This document shows, one piece after another, positions 53,260 through 62,193 of a DNA stretch of 64,000 bases. Made by a program: the position numbers and the translations under genes. Each line of letters begins with the position of its first letter. Position 1 is the first letter of the stretch. Source of the DNA: Streptomyces bluensis (GTDB lineage Bacteria > Actinomycetota > Actinomycetes > Streptomycetales > Streptomycetaceae); the NCBI RefSeq assembly GCF_014650715.1, contig NZ_BMVM01000030.1, positions 1-64,000 on the forward strand, written 5' to 3'. The notes under the pieces are model-generated. The model was not told where the DNA came from. It saw only the letters and a list, made by a program, of their open reading frames with translations, and searched no databases.

Positions 53260-54306
53260 TCAGAAGCGGTACGTCTCCAGGGAGCCAGAGCGCCGGACAT
53301 CGAGGGTGGCGCAGTGGAAGCCGCCGCCGAGGGTGCGGGCGTGGGTGAGCTGCAGCGGCAGGACGTCCATGCCGTGCTTCTCCAGAAGCTTGATCAACGC
53401 CGTCTGACGGCGGTCGACAACGGCAAGATCGGGGCGCACCACGAGCAGGTTCATGCCAATCCACACGGAACAGTGCGGCTTGTCGCCCGTGAAGCCAATG
53501 TCCACGAGTTCCGGGCAGGTGATGTGCTGCCAGGAACGCAGGAAGTCTGGCATGTTGTCGTCGTTGACCCGCGCCGGGTTGGTCAGGACCAGGCCCGGGC
53601 GCAGCGGCACGATCGTGGAGTCGACGTGGGTGGAGGCGTACAGCTTCCGGCAGGGGTGGACGGTGTAGGCGTCGCCGACCGCGGACTGCAACCATTTCGC
53701 GCCGAGTTCGTTGCCGCTGTCGGAGACCAGGTACAGCAGGTCGGTGCCGAAACGGAGCACGTTGGCCGCGTCGAAGACCGGCTCGATGTCCAGGAGCCGT
53801 TCTCCCGCCTCCGCTTCAGGGGTGTACATGGCATCAGTGAGCCGCGGCTTGGGGGCAGAGATCCACCGGCTGCCGCTGGCGAAGTACTCCAGCAAGATGT
53901 CCTTGTACGCCAGGGACTCCAGGAAGCGGGCGCGCAGCGCCATCGGGGTCTCGATGACCGTCTGGCCCACGGCGAGCAGGCCGTCGCGGGGGCAGTAGTC
54001 ATGGAAGCCGTCGGTCTGCCAGTCCGGGGTGGTGAGCAGCGCCGCGTTGTCCCGCGGTGCGGGGCGCCGGACGGTGACGCCGAGTTTGGTGAGTTCCTCG
54101 CACAGGACCTGCAGTTCGTCCTCGGTCTCCTTGAGGACCCGGTCCGGGTAGGGGCCGGAGGGAACCTGGTCCTGGTTCGCGTAGTCCCCCGCGTACTCCA
54201 CGGCGAAGACGCTGCGATCGGCCCGGGGAACCCGCGCTCCCTGCGCGGTCCCGACGATGATCTCCTCCAGTGGATCCCATTCGTTGTGCACACTGACCAC
54301 ACTCAT
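53260..54306 (-). CDS. strB1: Inosamine-phosphate amidinotransferase StrB1
   Basis: This 348-residue enzyme is nearly colinear with StrB1 (347 residues): SVHNEWDPLEEIIVGTAQGA, GFHDYCPRDGLL, RLTDAMY, STHVDSTIVPLRPGL and the catalytic-Cys region LGGGFHCATLDVRR. It moves the amidino group of arginine to an aminocyclitol phosphate, creating the guanidino group. It heads the strB1-F-G-H operon with a good GGAGG ribosome site, and a perfect StrR site lies 217 bases upstream. This is the only amidinotransferase in the window; streptomycin clusters also have strB2. Confidence 0.95.
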   Translation of the reverse strand: MSVVSVHNEWDPLEEIIVGTAQGARVPRADRSVFAVEYAGDYANQDQVPSGPYPDRVLKETEDELQVLCEELTKLGVTVRRPAPRDNAALLTTPDWQTDGFHDYCPRDGLLAVGQTVIETPMALRARFLESLAYKDILLEYFASGSRWISAPKPRLTDAMYTPEAEAGERLLDIEPVFDAANVLRFGTDLLYLVSDSGNELGAKWLQSAVGDAYTVHPCRKLYASTHVDSTIVPLRPGLVLTNPARVNDDNMPDFLRSWQHITCPELVDIGFTGDKPHCSVWIGMNLLVVRPDLAVVDRRQTALIKLLEKHGMDVLPLQLTHARTLGGGFHCATLDVRRSGSLETYRF

Positions 54307-54861
54307 GGCATACCTCCATTGTTAGCGGGACACGGCTCTGCAGGTGAACGCGGTCTCGCATGGAATTCCGACTGGAAAGCGGTGCGAAAGCGACGCAAGA
54401 TGTGACGGCAGGCTCGTTGGCGACCGGCTTCAGAAATTCTCGCGGGCACCCTCACGGACCCGACGAGCAGTCCGCACGTTAGCATCGCAGCCAATCTCCA
54501 CGAAATGCCGTTCAATTACCGCGTTCGACTGCTTCTCGTCTCCAGTCGAACGCCCGCAGGACGGTCACAGCGTCAGCACCACGCACCGGTGCGCCCGGTG
54601 GCGGCGATTTGCTCCCGCCGACTGTACGGCGCAGGTCACCGGCAGCACCGGCGACGCCTGCCCGTGCCTCGTGGCGCCACCCCTTCCAGCACGCCAGCCC
54701 TTTCCGGCGAACCCATAAAGATTCTTCCGCAACGGCCCCCGCCGTTTCAGCGAGTTGAGGAATTTCCCCGCCCCCGACAGCATGGTTCGCGAAGCCGGAT
54801 CTCCTCGCATTCTCAGGGAAGTTCGGTTTTCTGGCGTCCAAGAAATCGAAGGGTGTGCAGC
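54307..54861. other. Divergent promoter region of strB1 and the aminotransferase
   Basis: This 555-base gap contains one perfect StrR site (54523-54551) roughly in its middle. Frames across it look non-coding. Promoters for both operons probably lie here. Confidence 0.6.
54523..54551. promoter_or_regulatory. StrR binding site between strB1 and strS-like genes
   Basis: GTTCGACTG-N11-CAGTCGAAC is a perfect palindrome with the 11-base spacer. In streptomycin clusters StrR activates strB1 from such a site. Confidence 0.9.
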
Positions 54862-55998
54862 GTGAGCGCTTTTCAGGATTTGCCGAGGTGGCCCCAGCTG
54901 GCGGACAACGACATCGAGGCGGCGGTCGCCGCCTTGCGTTCGAACCGCCTGGCGGGGTCGGGCAACAGCACGGTCCAGGACTTCGAGTCGGCCCTGGCCG
55001 CGGGGCAGGGCGTCGAGCACGCGGTCGCCGTGTCCACGGGCACGGCAGCAGTGCACCTGGCACTGCACGCGCTGGACGTCGGGCCGGGCGACGAAGTGAT
55101 CGTGCCCACCCACACGTTCATCGGTTCGGCGAGCCCGGTCACCTATCTGGGCGCCCGCCCGGTCTTCGCCGATGTCACACCCGACACGCACTGCCTGGAC
55201 CCCGACTCCGTCAAGGCACTCCTCACCGAGCGCACCAAGGCGATCGTGGCGGTGCACATCAACGGCTGTGCCGCGGACATGGAGGCCCTGTCCGCGGTCG
55301 GAGCCGCCGCGGGCGTTCCGGTGATCGAGGACATGGCGCAGGCGCTGGGCACCCGTTCGGGCGGGCGCCCTGTAGGCGGGTTCGGGGACCTGGCGTGCGT
55401 CAGCCTCTTCGAGCAGAAGGTGATCACGTCGGGGGGCGAGGGCGGCGCCGTCCTCACGAACAATCCCGGCTACGCGGAGCGCTTGCGCCGGCTGCGCAGC
55501 CACGGCGAGGGCCCCATCAAGGGCCGCCCGGGCCTGATCTGGGCCCACGAGGTGGGCTACAACTACCGGCTCACATCTGTCCAGGCCGCGATCGGCCTCG
55601 CCCAGCACGCCCGTCTCCAGGAGCTGGTCGAGGCCCGCAGGCACAACGCGGCCCGGCTGTCCGAGCGACTCGCGGGCGTCGACGGGCTCGAACTGCCTGT
55701 GGAGCCGGCGGGGACCACGCACGCGTTCTGGAAGTACGTGGTGCGCGTGGTGCCCGGCGAGGGACGCCCGCCGGCCGCGGAGATCGCGGCGACGCTGCGC
55801 TCGCGCGGCGTGCCGGTGCTGCTGCGCTATCCCTTCCCCCTGCACAAGCAGCCGGCCTTCGCCGAGCACCAAGGGGTGTCGCTCCCGGTGGCGGAGCGCC
55901 TCTCGCAGGAGCTCCTTGCGCTTCCGTCGCACCCGGGCCTGGTGGAGGGGCACCTAGACCACGTCGCGGACGAGGTCCGCCGGGCCGTCGCCCCGTGA
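54862..55998 (+). CDS. strS: DegT/DnrJ/EryC1/StrS PLP-dependent aminotransferase (StrS-like)
   Basis: This 378-residue sugar/cyclitol aminotransferase has VSTGTAAVHLALHAL (PLP phosphate loop), VIEDMAQALG (the Asp that pairs with the pyridine nitrogen) and SLFEQKVITSGGEGG (Schiff-base Lys). The length equals that reported for StrS. It should use glutamine or a similar amino donor on a keto-cyclitol or keto-sugar. The exact substrate could also be scyllo-inosose (StsC-like). The GTG at 54862 follows GAAGGG; an in-frame GTG 9 bases earlier is possible. It is followed by the aldo-keto reductase in the same direction. Confidence 0.82.
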   Translation: MSAFQDLPRWPQLADNDIEAAVAALRSNRLAGSGNSTVQDFESALAAGQGVEHAVAVSTGTAAVHLALHALDVGPGDEVIVPTHTFIGSASPVTYLGARPVFADVTPDTHCLDPDSVKALLTERTKAIVAVHINGCAADMEALSAVGAAAGVPVIEDMAQALGTRSGGRPVGGFGDLACVSLFEQKVITSGGEGGAVLTNNPGYAERLRRLRSHGEGPIKGRPGLIWAHEVGYNYRLTSVQAAIGLAQHARLQELVEARRHNAARLSERLAGVDGLELPVEPAGTTHAFWKYVVRVVPGEGRPPAAEIAATLRSRGVPVLLRYPFPLHKQPAFAEHQGVSLPVAERLSQELLALPSHPGLVEGHLDHVADEVRRAVAP

Positions 55999-56062
55999 TC
56001 TGACCCGTGCCGCGTCAGCCGCGGCACGCCTCTTCTCCTGTCCGACGACCTCTGGAGGGCAT

Positions 56063-57022
56063 GTGTCCACTGCCTCTCACCCGGCCGCCGAGGCGGCCTC
56101 CCCGACCACCGGCAACCAACCGCCCGTGCTCCTCGGCACGTCCGCCTTCGGCCAGAACGAGCGCGCCTTCCCCGTGTACGACGCGTACTGGGAGGGCGGC
56201 GGCCGCGCGTTCGACACCGCGTGGCTGTACGGCTACGACTACGGCCCGGGCTGCTGCGAGCGCGCCTTCGGCGCCTGGGCCGCCTCCCGGGGCGTCGAGA
56301 AGGAGGTGTGGGTGCTCGCCAAGGGAGCGCACACACCCGAGTGCCTGCCCGACCGGATCGAGCCCCAGCTCAGGGAGAGTTTCGAGCGGATGGGGCGCGA
56401 GAACGCCGCTCTCTACATGCTCCACCGCGACAACCCCTCGGTGCCGGTCGGTGAATTCGTGACCGTCCTCGCGGAGTTGGTGGAGCGCGGCGTTATCGGC
56501 GGCTACGGCATGTCGAACTGGCCTCTGGTCCGGGTCCAGGATGCGGTTTCCTACGCCCACGTACACGATCTGGTGCCGCCCACCGGGGTCAGCAACCAGT
56601 TCAGCCTCATCGACATGGTACGGCCCATCTATCCGGGAACGCTGAGCGCCAAGGACCCGCGGTGGCGCTCCTGGCTCGCCGAGAACCGCATGTGCCTGTA
56701 TCCGTGGGCGAGTCAGGGACGTGGCGCCCACGCCCTCGCGGACCCGGAGGAGTTGCGCACCGGCCAGCTCGCGAAGTCCTGGCACAGCCCGGCCAACCTG
56801 GAGCGGCTGCGCCGGGCCGCGTGGCTCGCCGAGCACAAGGGCGTCTCGTCGACGGGCCTCGCCCTGGCCTGGACGCTCTCCCAGCCGTTCCCAGTCGTGC
56901 CGTTGATCGGGCCGCGGCAGCCGCAGGAGGTGCGGGACTCGCTGGCCTCGGCGGCGCTCCGCCTCACCGAGGCGGAACGGGACTGGCTGGAAACCGGAAA
57001 AGGGACAATGCCCCCGGTGTGA
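56063..57022 (+). CDS. strT: Aldo/keto reductase (StrT-like)
   Basis: This 319-residue aldo-keto reductase has GRAFDTAWLYGYDYG (catalytic Asp and Tyr region), WVLAKGAH (Lys), YMLHRDNP (His) and GVIGGYGMSNWPL. The NADP-binding tail is VPLIGPRQPQEVRDSL. The start is a GTG with GGAGGG. It probably reduces or oxidises a sugar or cyclitol ketone in the pathway. The symbol follows the strS-strT pairing of related clusters and is tentative. Confidence 0.72.
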   Translation: MSTASHPAAEAASPTTGNQPPVLLGTSAFGQNERAFPVYDAYWEGGGRAFDTAWLYGYDYGPGCCERAFGAWAASRGVEKEVWVLAKGAHTPECLPDRIEPQLRESFERMGRENAALYMLHRDNPSVPVGEFVTVLAELVERGVIGGYGMSNWPLVRVQDAVSYAHVHDLVPPTGVSNQFSLIDMVRPIYPGTLSAKDPRWRSWLAENRMCLYPWASQGRGAHALADPEELRTGQLAKSWHSPANLERLRRAAWLAEHKGVSSTGLALAWTLSQPFPVVPLIGPRQPQEVRDSLASAALRLTEAERDWLETGKGTMPPV

Positions 57023-57087
57023 CGCGCCCAAGGGCGGGACGGTGAGGCCATCTCCGTCCCGCCCCTCCACCGTGGCGCCTCGGTCAC

Positions 57088-57116
57088 GTTCGACTGCAGA
57101 ACATTCTCGATTGAAC
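57088..57116. promoter_or_regulatory. StrR binding site upstream of strD
   Basis: The left half GTTCGACTG is perfect. After 11 bases the right half is CGATTGAAC, which differs from CAGTCGAAC at three positions. It lies 100 bases before strD and would activate the strD-strE operon. Confidence 0.75.
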
Positions 57117-57215
57117 GCGCTCACCCCCCTGAGTTCCGCCGGGAAATCATCGTATTATTTCGCCGACTAACCTTTCGTGATTACCTCTGACTGCCAGTAG
57201 AGCAGGGAGAATTCT

Positions 57216-58283
57216 ATGAAGGCGCTCGTATTGGCCGGGGGGTCGGGCACCCGCCTTCGACCCATCACTCACACATCTGCGAAGCAACTGGTTCCGGTAG
57301 CGAATAAACCCGTACTCTTCTATGGGCTTGAGGCGATCGCTGCGGCCGGAATAAAGAACGTCGGCCTGATCGTCGGGGATATGTCCGGTGACATATCGGA
57401 AGCCGTGGGAGACGGCTCGAAGTTCGGCCTCAGTATCAGCTATATAGAACAGCGCGAGCCGCTGGGGCTCGCCCACGCCGTCCTCATTTCCCGCGACTAC
57501 CTGGGCGAGGACGACTTCGCGATGTACCTCGGAGACAATTTCATCGTGGGCGGCATCGACGAGCCGGTCCGGGAGTTCCGCAGAGACCGGCCGGACGCGC
57601 ACCTCCTGCTCACCCATGTCTCCGATCCCCAGTCCTTCGGCGTGGCCGAACTCGACGCCACCGGACGGGTGCGCGGCCTGGAGGAGAAGCCGCGGCACCC
57701 CAAGAGCGACCTCGCCCTGGTCGGCGTCTACCTCTTCTCCCCCGCGATCCATGAGGCCGTACGGGCCGTCAAGCCGTCCTGGCGCGGCGAGCTGGAGATC
57801 ACCGACGCCGTGCAGTGGCTGATCGACACGGGCAAGGACGTGCGGTCCCGGCAGATCACCGGCTACTGGAAGGACACCGGCAACGTCAGCGACATGCTGG
57901 AGGTGAACCGGCTGGTCCTGGAGACAATCGACCCGCACTGCGCCGGGCACGTCGACGAGCACAGCGACCTCGTCGGACGGGTCCAGGTCGACGACGGCGC
58001 CGTCGTCCGCAACTCCCGTGTCGTGGGCCCTGCGGTGATCGGGGCCGGCTCGGTCGTCGTCGACTCCTACGTCGGCCCCTTCACCTCCATCGGGGAGGAC
58101 TGCGTCATCGAGGACAGCGAGGTGGAGTTCTCCATCGTGCTGCGCAGGGCCTCGCTCTCCGGCGTACGGCGAGTGGAGGCCTCGCTCATCGGGCGGCATG
58201 TCCAGGTGACGTCGGCGCCGCCTGTGCCGCACGCCCACCGGCTGGTCCTCGGGGACCACAGCATGGCCCAGATCTCCTCCTGA
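57216..58283 (+). CDS. strD: Glucose-1-phosphate thymidylyltransferase StrD
   Basis: This 355-residue long-type nucleotidyltransferase makes dTDP-glucose. The N-terminal LVLAGGSGTRLRPITHTSAK is the nucleotide-binding signature. MYLGDNFI carries a metal-binding Asp, and GVYLFSP and TGYWKDTGNVSDML are typical. From about residue 245 a left-handed beta-helix tail follows (GPAVIGAGSVVVDSYVGPFT), as in StrD and unlike short RmlA. A GGGAGAA site precedes the ATG. It is 37 bases before strE. Confidence 0.94.
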   Translation: MKALVLAGGSGTRLRPITHTSAKQLVPVANKPVLFYGLEAIAAAGIKNVGLIVGDMSGDISEAVGDGSKFGLSISYIEQREPLGLAHAVLISRDYLGEDDFAMYLGDNFIVGGIDEPVREFRRDRPDAHLLLTHVSDPQSFGVAELDATGRVRGLEEKPRHPKSDLALVGVYLFSPAIHEAVRAVKPSWRGELEITDAVQWLIDTGKDVRSRQITGYWKDTGNVSDMLEVNRLVLETIDPHCAGHVDEHSDLVGRVQVDDGAVVRNSRVVGPAVIGAGSVVVDSYVGPFTSIGEDCVIEDSEVEFSIVLRRASLSGVRRVEASLIGRHVQVTSAPPVPHAHRLVLGDHSMAQISS

Positions 58284-58320
58284 ACCCCGCCCCCGAACGT
58301 CCGGAAAGCAGAGCCGTTCC

Positions 58321-59310
58321 ATGACCACACGTCTGCTCGTCACTGGTGGAGCCGGTTTCATCGGATCCCACTACGTCCGTACGCTCCTCGGCCCCGAAGG
58401 CCCGCCCGATGTCGCCCTCACCGTTCTGGACGCGCTGACCTACGCGGGCAATCCCGCCAACCTCGACCCCGTGCGCCATGACCGGCGGCTCACCTTCGTG
58501 CACGGTGACATCTGTGACGCGCCTCTGGTCGACCGGGTCATGGCCGAGCACGACCAGGTCGTCCACTTCGCCGCGGAGTCCCATGTGGACCGCTCGCTGC
58601 TCGATGCCTCTGCGTTCGTCCGCACGAACGCCGGGGGCACGCAAACCCTGCTCGACGCGGCGCTGCGGCACGGTGTGTCGACGTTCGTCCACGTGTCGAC
58701 CGACGAGGTCTACGGGTCCGCCGAGGACGACTCGTGGGACGAGGAGGAGCCGCTGCGGCCCAACAGCCCCTACTCTGCTTCCAAGGCCTCGGCCGACCTG
58801 CTCGCCCTCGCCCAGCACGTCAGCCACGGCCTGGACGTGCGGGTCACCCGCTGCGCCAATAACTACGGTCCCTATCAGTTCCCGGAGAAGCTCATCCCAC
58901 GCTTCCTCACCTTGCTGATGGACGGGCACCGCGTTCCCCTCTACGGCGACGGTCTGCATGTGCGGGAGTGGCTGCACGTGGACGACCACGTACGCGCCAT
59001 CGAGGCGGTCCGCACCCGGGGCCGCGCCGGCCAGGTCTACAACATCGGCGGCACCGCGCTGACCAACCAGGAACTGGTCGGCCTGCTCCTGAAGAAGTGC
59101 GACGCCGGGTGGGACAGCGTCGAGTACGTGACGGACCGCAAGGGCCACGACCGCCGGTACGCCCTGGATTCCGGCCGGATCCGCCGTGAGCTCGGCTTCG
59201 TACCGGCCACCGATTTGAGCACCGGTCTGGCCGAGACGCTCGACTGGTACCGCGCCCACCGGTCCTGGTGGGAGCCGCTGGTCGGACACCGCGCGCCGTA
59301 CAGCCGGTGA
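58321..59310 (+). CDS. strE: dTDP-glucose 4,6-dehydratase StrE
   Basis: This 329-residue SDR-type dehydratase has an NAD site (VTGGAGFIGSHYV), HFAAESHVDRS, VSTDEVYGSAED (the active-site Thr-Asp-Glu) and YSASKASADLL (Tyr-xxx-Lys). It converts dTDP-glucose to the 4-keto-6-deoxy sugar, the second step to dTDP-dihydrostreptose. It follows strD in one operon. Confidence 0.95.
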   Translation: MTTRLLVTGGAGFIGSHYVRTLLGPEGPPDVALTVLDALTYAGNPANLDPVRHDRRLTFVHGDICDAPLVDRVMAEHDQVVHFAAESHVDRSLLDASAFVRTNAGGTQTLLDAALRHGVSTFVHVSTDEVYGSAEDDSWDEEEPLRPNSPYSASKASADLLALAQHVSHGLDVRVTRCANNYGPYQFPEKLIPRFLTLLMDGHRVPLYGDGLHVREWLHVDDHVRAIEAVRTRGRAGQVYNIGGTALTNQELVGLLLKKCDAGWDSVEYVTDRKGHDRRYALDSGRIRRELGFVPATDLSTGLAETLDWYRAHRSWWEPLVGHRAPYSR

Positions 59311-59329
59311 GGCCCCGCTGGCCCGAGGA

Positions 59330-59411
59330 GGGTCGGCCGGGCAGGTGCGAGCCGAAGACGCGCGCGTCGTCACGATGCGCACCCGGCGCCGTCCCGGCCA
59401 CCGGCCGACCC
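59330..59411. terminator. Long-range inverted repeat between strE and strR
   Basis: A perfect 11-bp stem, GGGTCGGCCGG/CCGGCCGACCC, encloses 60 bases between convergent genes. It may act as a terminator, though the long loop makes this weak. Confidence 0.4.
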
Positions 59412-59417
59412 GTCACG

Positions 59418-60584
59418 TCACCGGCGGACGGTGATCTTGGCAGTCGCACCACTGCGCCCCCGGGACTCCAGGGCCGACGTGCGGCCTCCGGCGCAAGGGT
59501 CGGCATCGAGGCCTGCGGGGACGCCCCGGTCGCCGGGGTCCGCAGCCGTGCCGCGCTCCTTGCCGTCCTCAAGGACGGATTCCAACTGCTCGGCGACCTG
59601 CTGCCAGGTCTGGGAGCAACTTCGCGCCAGTGCGGCGACGGCGCCGATGCGGTGCGCCGGCACGTTGCGCAGGAGCCGTTCCCAGTCATGGCGGCGCACC
59701 GCTACGACCGTGAGCCAGCGCAGCAGCGCCCTGCCGTCCTCGGTCAGCCGCATGGAGGGGTCACGGCTGAGGTGCCGCAGCATCAGCCCGCGGGAGGGCT
59801 GGTCGGCGGCCGGAGCGTCGTCCTGCAGCGGCGGACGGACGGAGACCGCGCTCGGCTCCGGCTGCCCACGCTTGCCTTCGGGGACCGGCCCCTCCCCCCG
59901 CTGCAGCCGTTTGCGCACGTCGGAGACGGTACCGAGGGACACCCCAGCCTGAGCGGCGATCTGACGCAGCGGGGCCGAAGGGTTCTCCTGCATGAGCCGG
60001 GCGGCCAACCGCCGCCCCTCAGTGAGGTCGAGAGGACGGGCCCGGCCGTCCCGGCCGATCCTGACGTTCTGCTTTGGGAGTTCCTCGGACGAACGAGCGC
60101 GGATGCCTCCCACCGTCTTGGCCGACAGGCCGGTGGCCGCCCCGATCGCCCGGTCCGACCACAGGGGGTGGCTGCGCAAAATCCGCTCCGCGGCCGCCTT
60201 CCGGTCCTCCAGGCCGAGTGGCAGTCCGTGGGCGATATTGGATTCCACGGCGAGGATGAAGGCGTCCTTCTCGTCGCCGTGGAATAATCGGACGTCGATC
60301 TCGGTCGCACCCCGGAGTTCCGCTGCCCGCAGTCGATGCATGCCGTCGATCACTCGCATCGTGGCAGGCATCACGATGATCGGCGGAAGTGCCGCCTCGG
60401 ATTCCGCGAGGGCCCGGATATGGGCCGCGTCCTCCCCTGCGCTGCGCGGGGAGTCGGACGGCCGGAGAGAAGCGATGGGTACCTTGACGACTTCGGATAA
60501 CCTTCCGTCATCGCTTTCCGAGCTTTCTGGGATTTTATGGGGGAGGTCGTGGGCCTGAAATCTGTCAACAGAACTGAGCTTCAC
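59418..60584 (-). CDS. strR: Pathway-specific activator StrR (ParB-like)
   Basis: This 388-residue regulator has a ParB-like N-terminal domain (VPIASLRPSDSPRSAGEDAA, VIDGMHRLRAAELRGATE) and a helix-turn-helix (PLRQIAAQAGVSLGTVSDVR), as in StrR and NovG. It should bind the four GTTCGACTG-N11-CAGTCGAAC sites in the window. The GTG at 60584 has AAGGG about 8 bases upstream; the longer frame from 60833 encodes unlikely sequence. Codon 29 is TTA (60498-60500), so translation should need the bldA tRNA. The C-terminal 100 residues are variable. Confidence 0.92.
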   Translation of the reverse strand: MKLSSVDRFQAHDLPHKIPESSESDDGRLSEVVKVPIASLRPSDSPRSAGEDAAHIRALAESEAALPPIIVMPATMRVIDGMHRLRAAELRGATEIDVRLFHGDEKDAFILAVESNIAHGLPLGLEDRKAAAERILRSHPLWSDRAIGAATGLSAKTVGGIRARSSEELPKQNVRIGRDGRARPLDLTEGRRLAARLMQENPSAPLRQIAAQAGVSLGTVSDVRKRLQRGEGPVPEGKRGQPEPSAVSVRPPLQDDAPAADQPSRGLMLRHLSRDPSMRLTEDGRALLRWLTVVAVRRHDWERLLRNVPAHRIGAVAALARSCSQTWQQVAEQLESVLEDGKERGTAADPGDRGVPAGLDADPCAGGRTSALESRGRSGATAKITVRR

Positions 60585-61218
60585 TCCATACCCTTCGATC
60601 GCAAAGGTACATTCCAGTGCAGCAGCAAGCGCCCGCCCGCAGCGCCCTCGATAAAGGGCTATCACGCGTCGCCACAAAGGTAAAGTAGTTGTTAAATGGC
60701 CGAAATGGCCGCCTTGCTCGGGGACTCCAGAACCGGCATCAGTGGATGTTCCACGAGGAGCGTGCAAGGAAACCGTCAACATCCGGCCCTCGCCCCGGGC
60801 GTATACGATCCATTTCGGCCGCCCAGCGGCCACGGAATAGACCGCATCACAGAGTGATCCTTACGGTTGAACATACCCAACGAGAGAGAATCGGCCACCT
60901 GCCGTACGTTTTCTGCCAGTGGGTGCGTAGGGGACGCCTACGCCGCACGTCCGGGCCACTTAAATCATCCGATAGGTAACGACAAGGGCCTCGGGCACGG
61001 CCGGAGAAACAAACTCGGCGGCTACTCACGTGCGCGCTTCATCGCCCATTTCGCGGCCTCTCGCATTTCGTCACTATGCTGTGGGGCTCACCGAACGGGA
61101 CATGGTGGGGCGGCCCCGCTGCAAACTCGCGGCGCCGGCGAAAACAGCGTGGGATACGGCGCAGCCGGCGATGCCCCGCCCGCCAGTCGCTCCAGCCGCC
61201 CCAACGGAGGTCATCGCC
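60585..61218. other. Divergent promoter region of strR and strL
   Basis: This 634-base gap has several AT-richer patches (for example around 60660-60700) that could hold the strR promoter. No StrR palindrome was found here, which agrees with strR being controlled by another regulator. No gene is supported. Confidence 0.5.
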
Positions 61219-62148
61219 ATGCCCCTGCCCCCAGGCACCAGCTGGCTCGTCACGGGCGCCACCGGCATGCTCGGACGGGAGCTCACGGCGCGCCTCGACC
61301 GCCGGGGCATCCCGGTACAGCAGCTCGGTCGCGACGTCCTGGACATCACGGACCCGGCACGGGCCCGGGCCATCATCACCCAGCACCGGCCCGCGGTGCT
61401 GGTCAACTGCGCGGCGTGGACGGCGGTTGACGCCGCGGAGACCCAGGAGGAGCGCGCCATGGAGGTCAATGGCGCGGGCCCGGGACACCTCGCCCGCGCC
61501 TGTCGCGCCACGGGCACGCGGATGCTCCAGTTGTCGACCGACTACGTCTTCGCCGGGCACGCGGATCGTCCGTATCACGAGGACGACCCGCCCGGGCCGC
61601 GCACGGCATACGGCAGGAGCAAGCTCGCCGGCGAACAGGCCGTCCTGGACACCCTGCCGGACAGCGGCTATGTGGTCCGGACGGGATGGCTCTACGGCGT
61701 GGGCGGCACGAACTTCGTCTCCACGATGATCCGCCTGGAGGCCGAGCAGGATTCCGTCCTCGTCGTCGACGACCAGCGCGGCGGGCCCACGTGGACCGGC
61801 GATCTCGCCGAGCGGCTGATCGAGCTGGGCACCGCGGCACTGCGGGGCACGGCACCGCCCGGCGTCTATCACGCCACCAACTCGGGCCATACGACCTGGT
61901 ACGGCCTTGCCCTGGAGACCTTCCGGCTCCTGGGCACCGACCCCGGCCGGGTCCGCCCCATCAGCAGCAGGGAGCTGGCCCGCCCTGCCGAACGGCCTGC
62001 CAGCAGCGTGCTCGCACAGGGCCGGTGGCGGGAGCTTGGTCTGGGCCCCTTGCGTGACTGGAGCGGCGCGCTGGACGAGGCCTTCCCCGCGCTGCGCCGC
62101 GCGGCCGGCCGGACGGGCGGGCCGGAGCGCCGGATACCGACGCGCTGA
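61219..62148 (+). CDS. strL: dTDP-4-dehydrorhamnose reductase-type enzyme StrL
   Basis: This 309-residue RmlD-family reductase has WLVTGATGMLGRELT (NADPH site), VNCAAWTAVDAAE, LSTDYVFAGHAD, AYGRSKLAGE (Tyr-xxx-Lys) and VRTGWLYGVGGTNFV. In the streptomycin pathway it gives dTDP-dihydrostreptose together with StrM. The ATG at 61219 follows a GGAGG at correct spacing. The upstream open frame to 61030 is not conserved. It converges on strM. Confidence 0.92.
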   Translation: MPLPPGTSWLVTGATGMLGRELTARLDRRGIPVQQLGRDVLDITDPARARAIITQHRPAVLVNCAAWTAVDAAETQEERAMEVNGAGPGHLARACRATGTRMLQLSTDYVFAGHADRPYHEDDPPGPRTAYGRSKLAGEQAVLDTLPDSGYVVRTGWLYGVGGTNFVSTMIRLEAEQDSVLVVDDQRGGPTWTGDLAERLIELGTAALRGTAPPGVYHATNSGHTTWYGLALETFRLLGTDPGRVRPISSRELARPAERPASSVLAQGRWRELGLGPLRDWSGALDEAFPALRRAAGRTGGPERRIPTR

Positions 62149-62193
62149 GCTACCCGCCCCCAGCCTCTCTCATGCCTCCAGGCAGTCAGGCCC

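Noticed and set aside
52297..54405. 702-codon plus-strand frame opposite strF and strB1
   Set aside because: strB1 and strF on the minus strand match their families along the full length, so this is a shadow.
60660..61030. Possible AdpA or StrR sites before strR
   Set aside because: TGGCCGAAAT departs from the AdpA consensus at a key G, and no GTTCGACTG half-sites are present.
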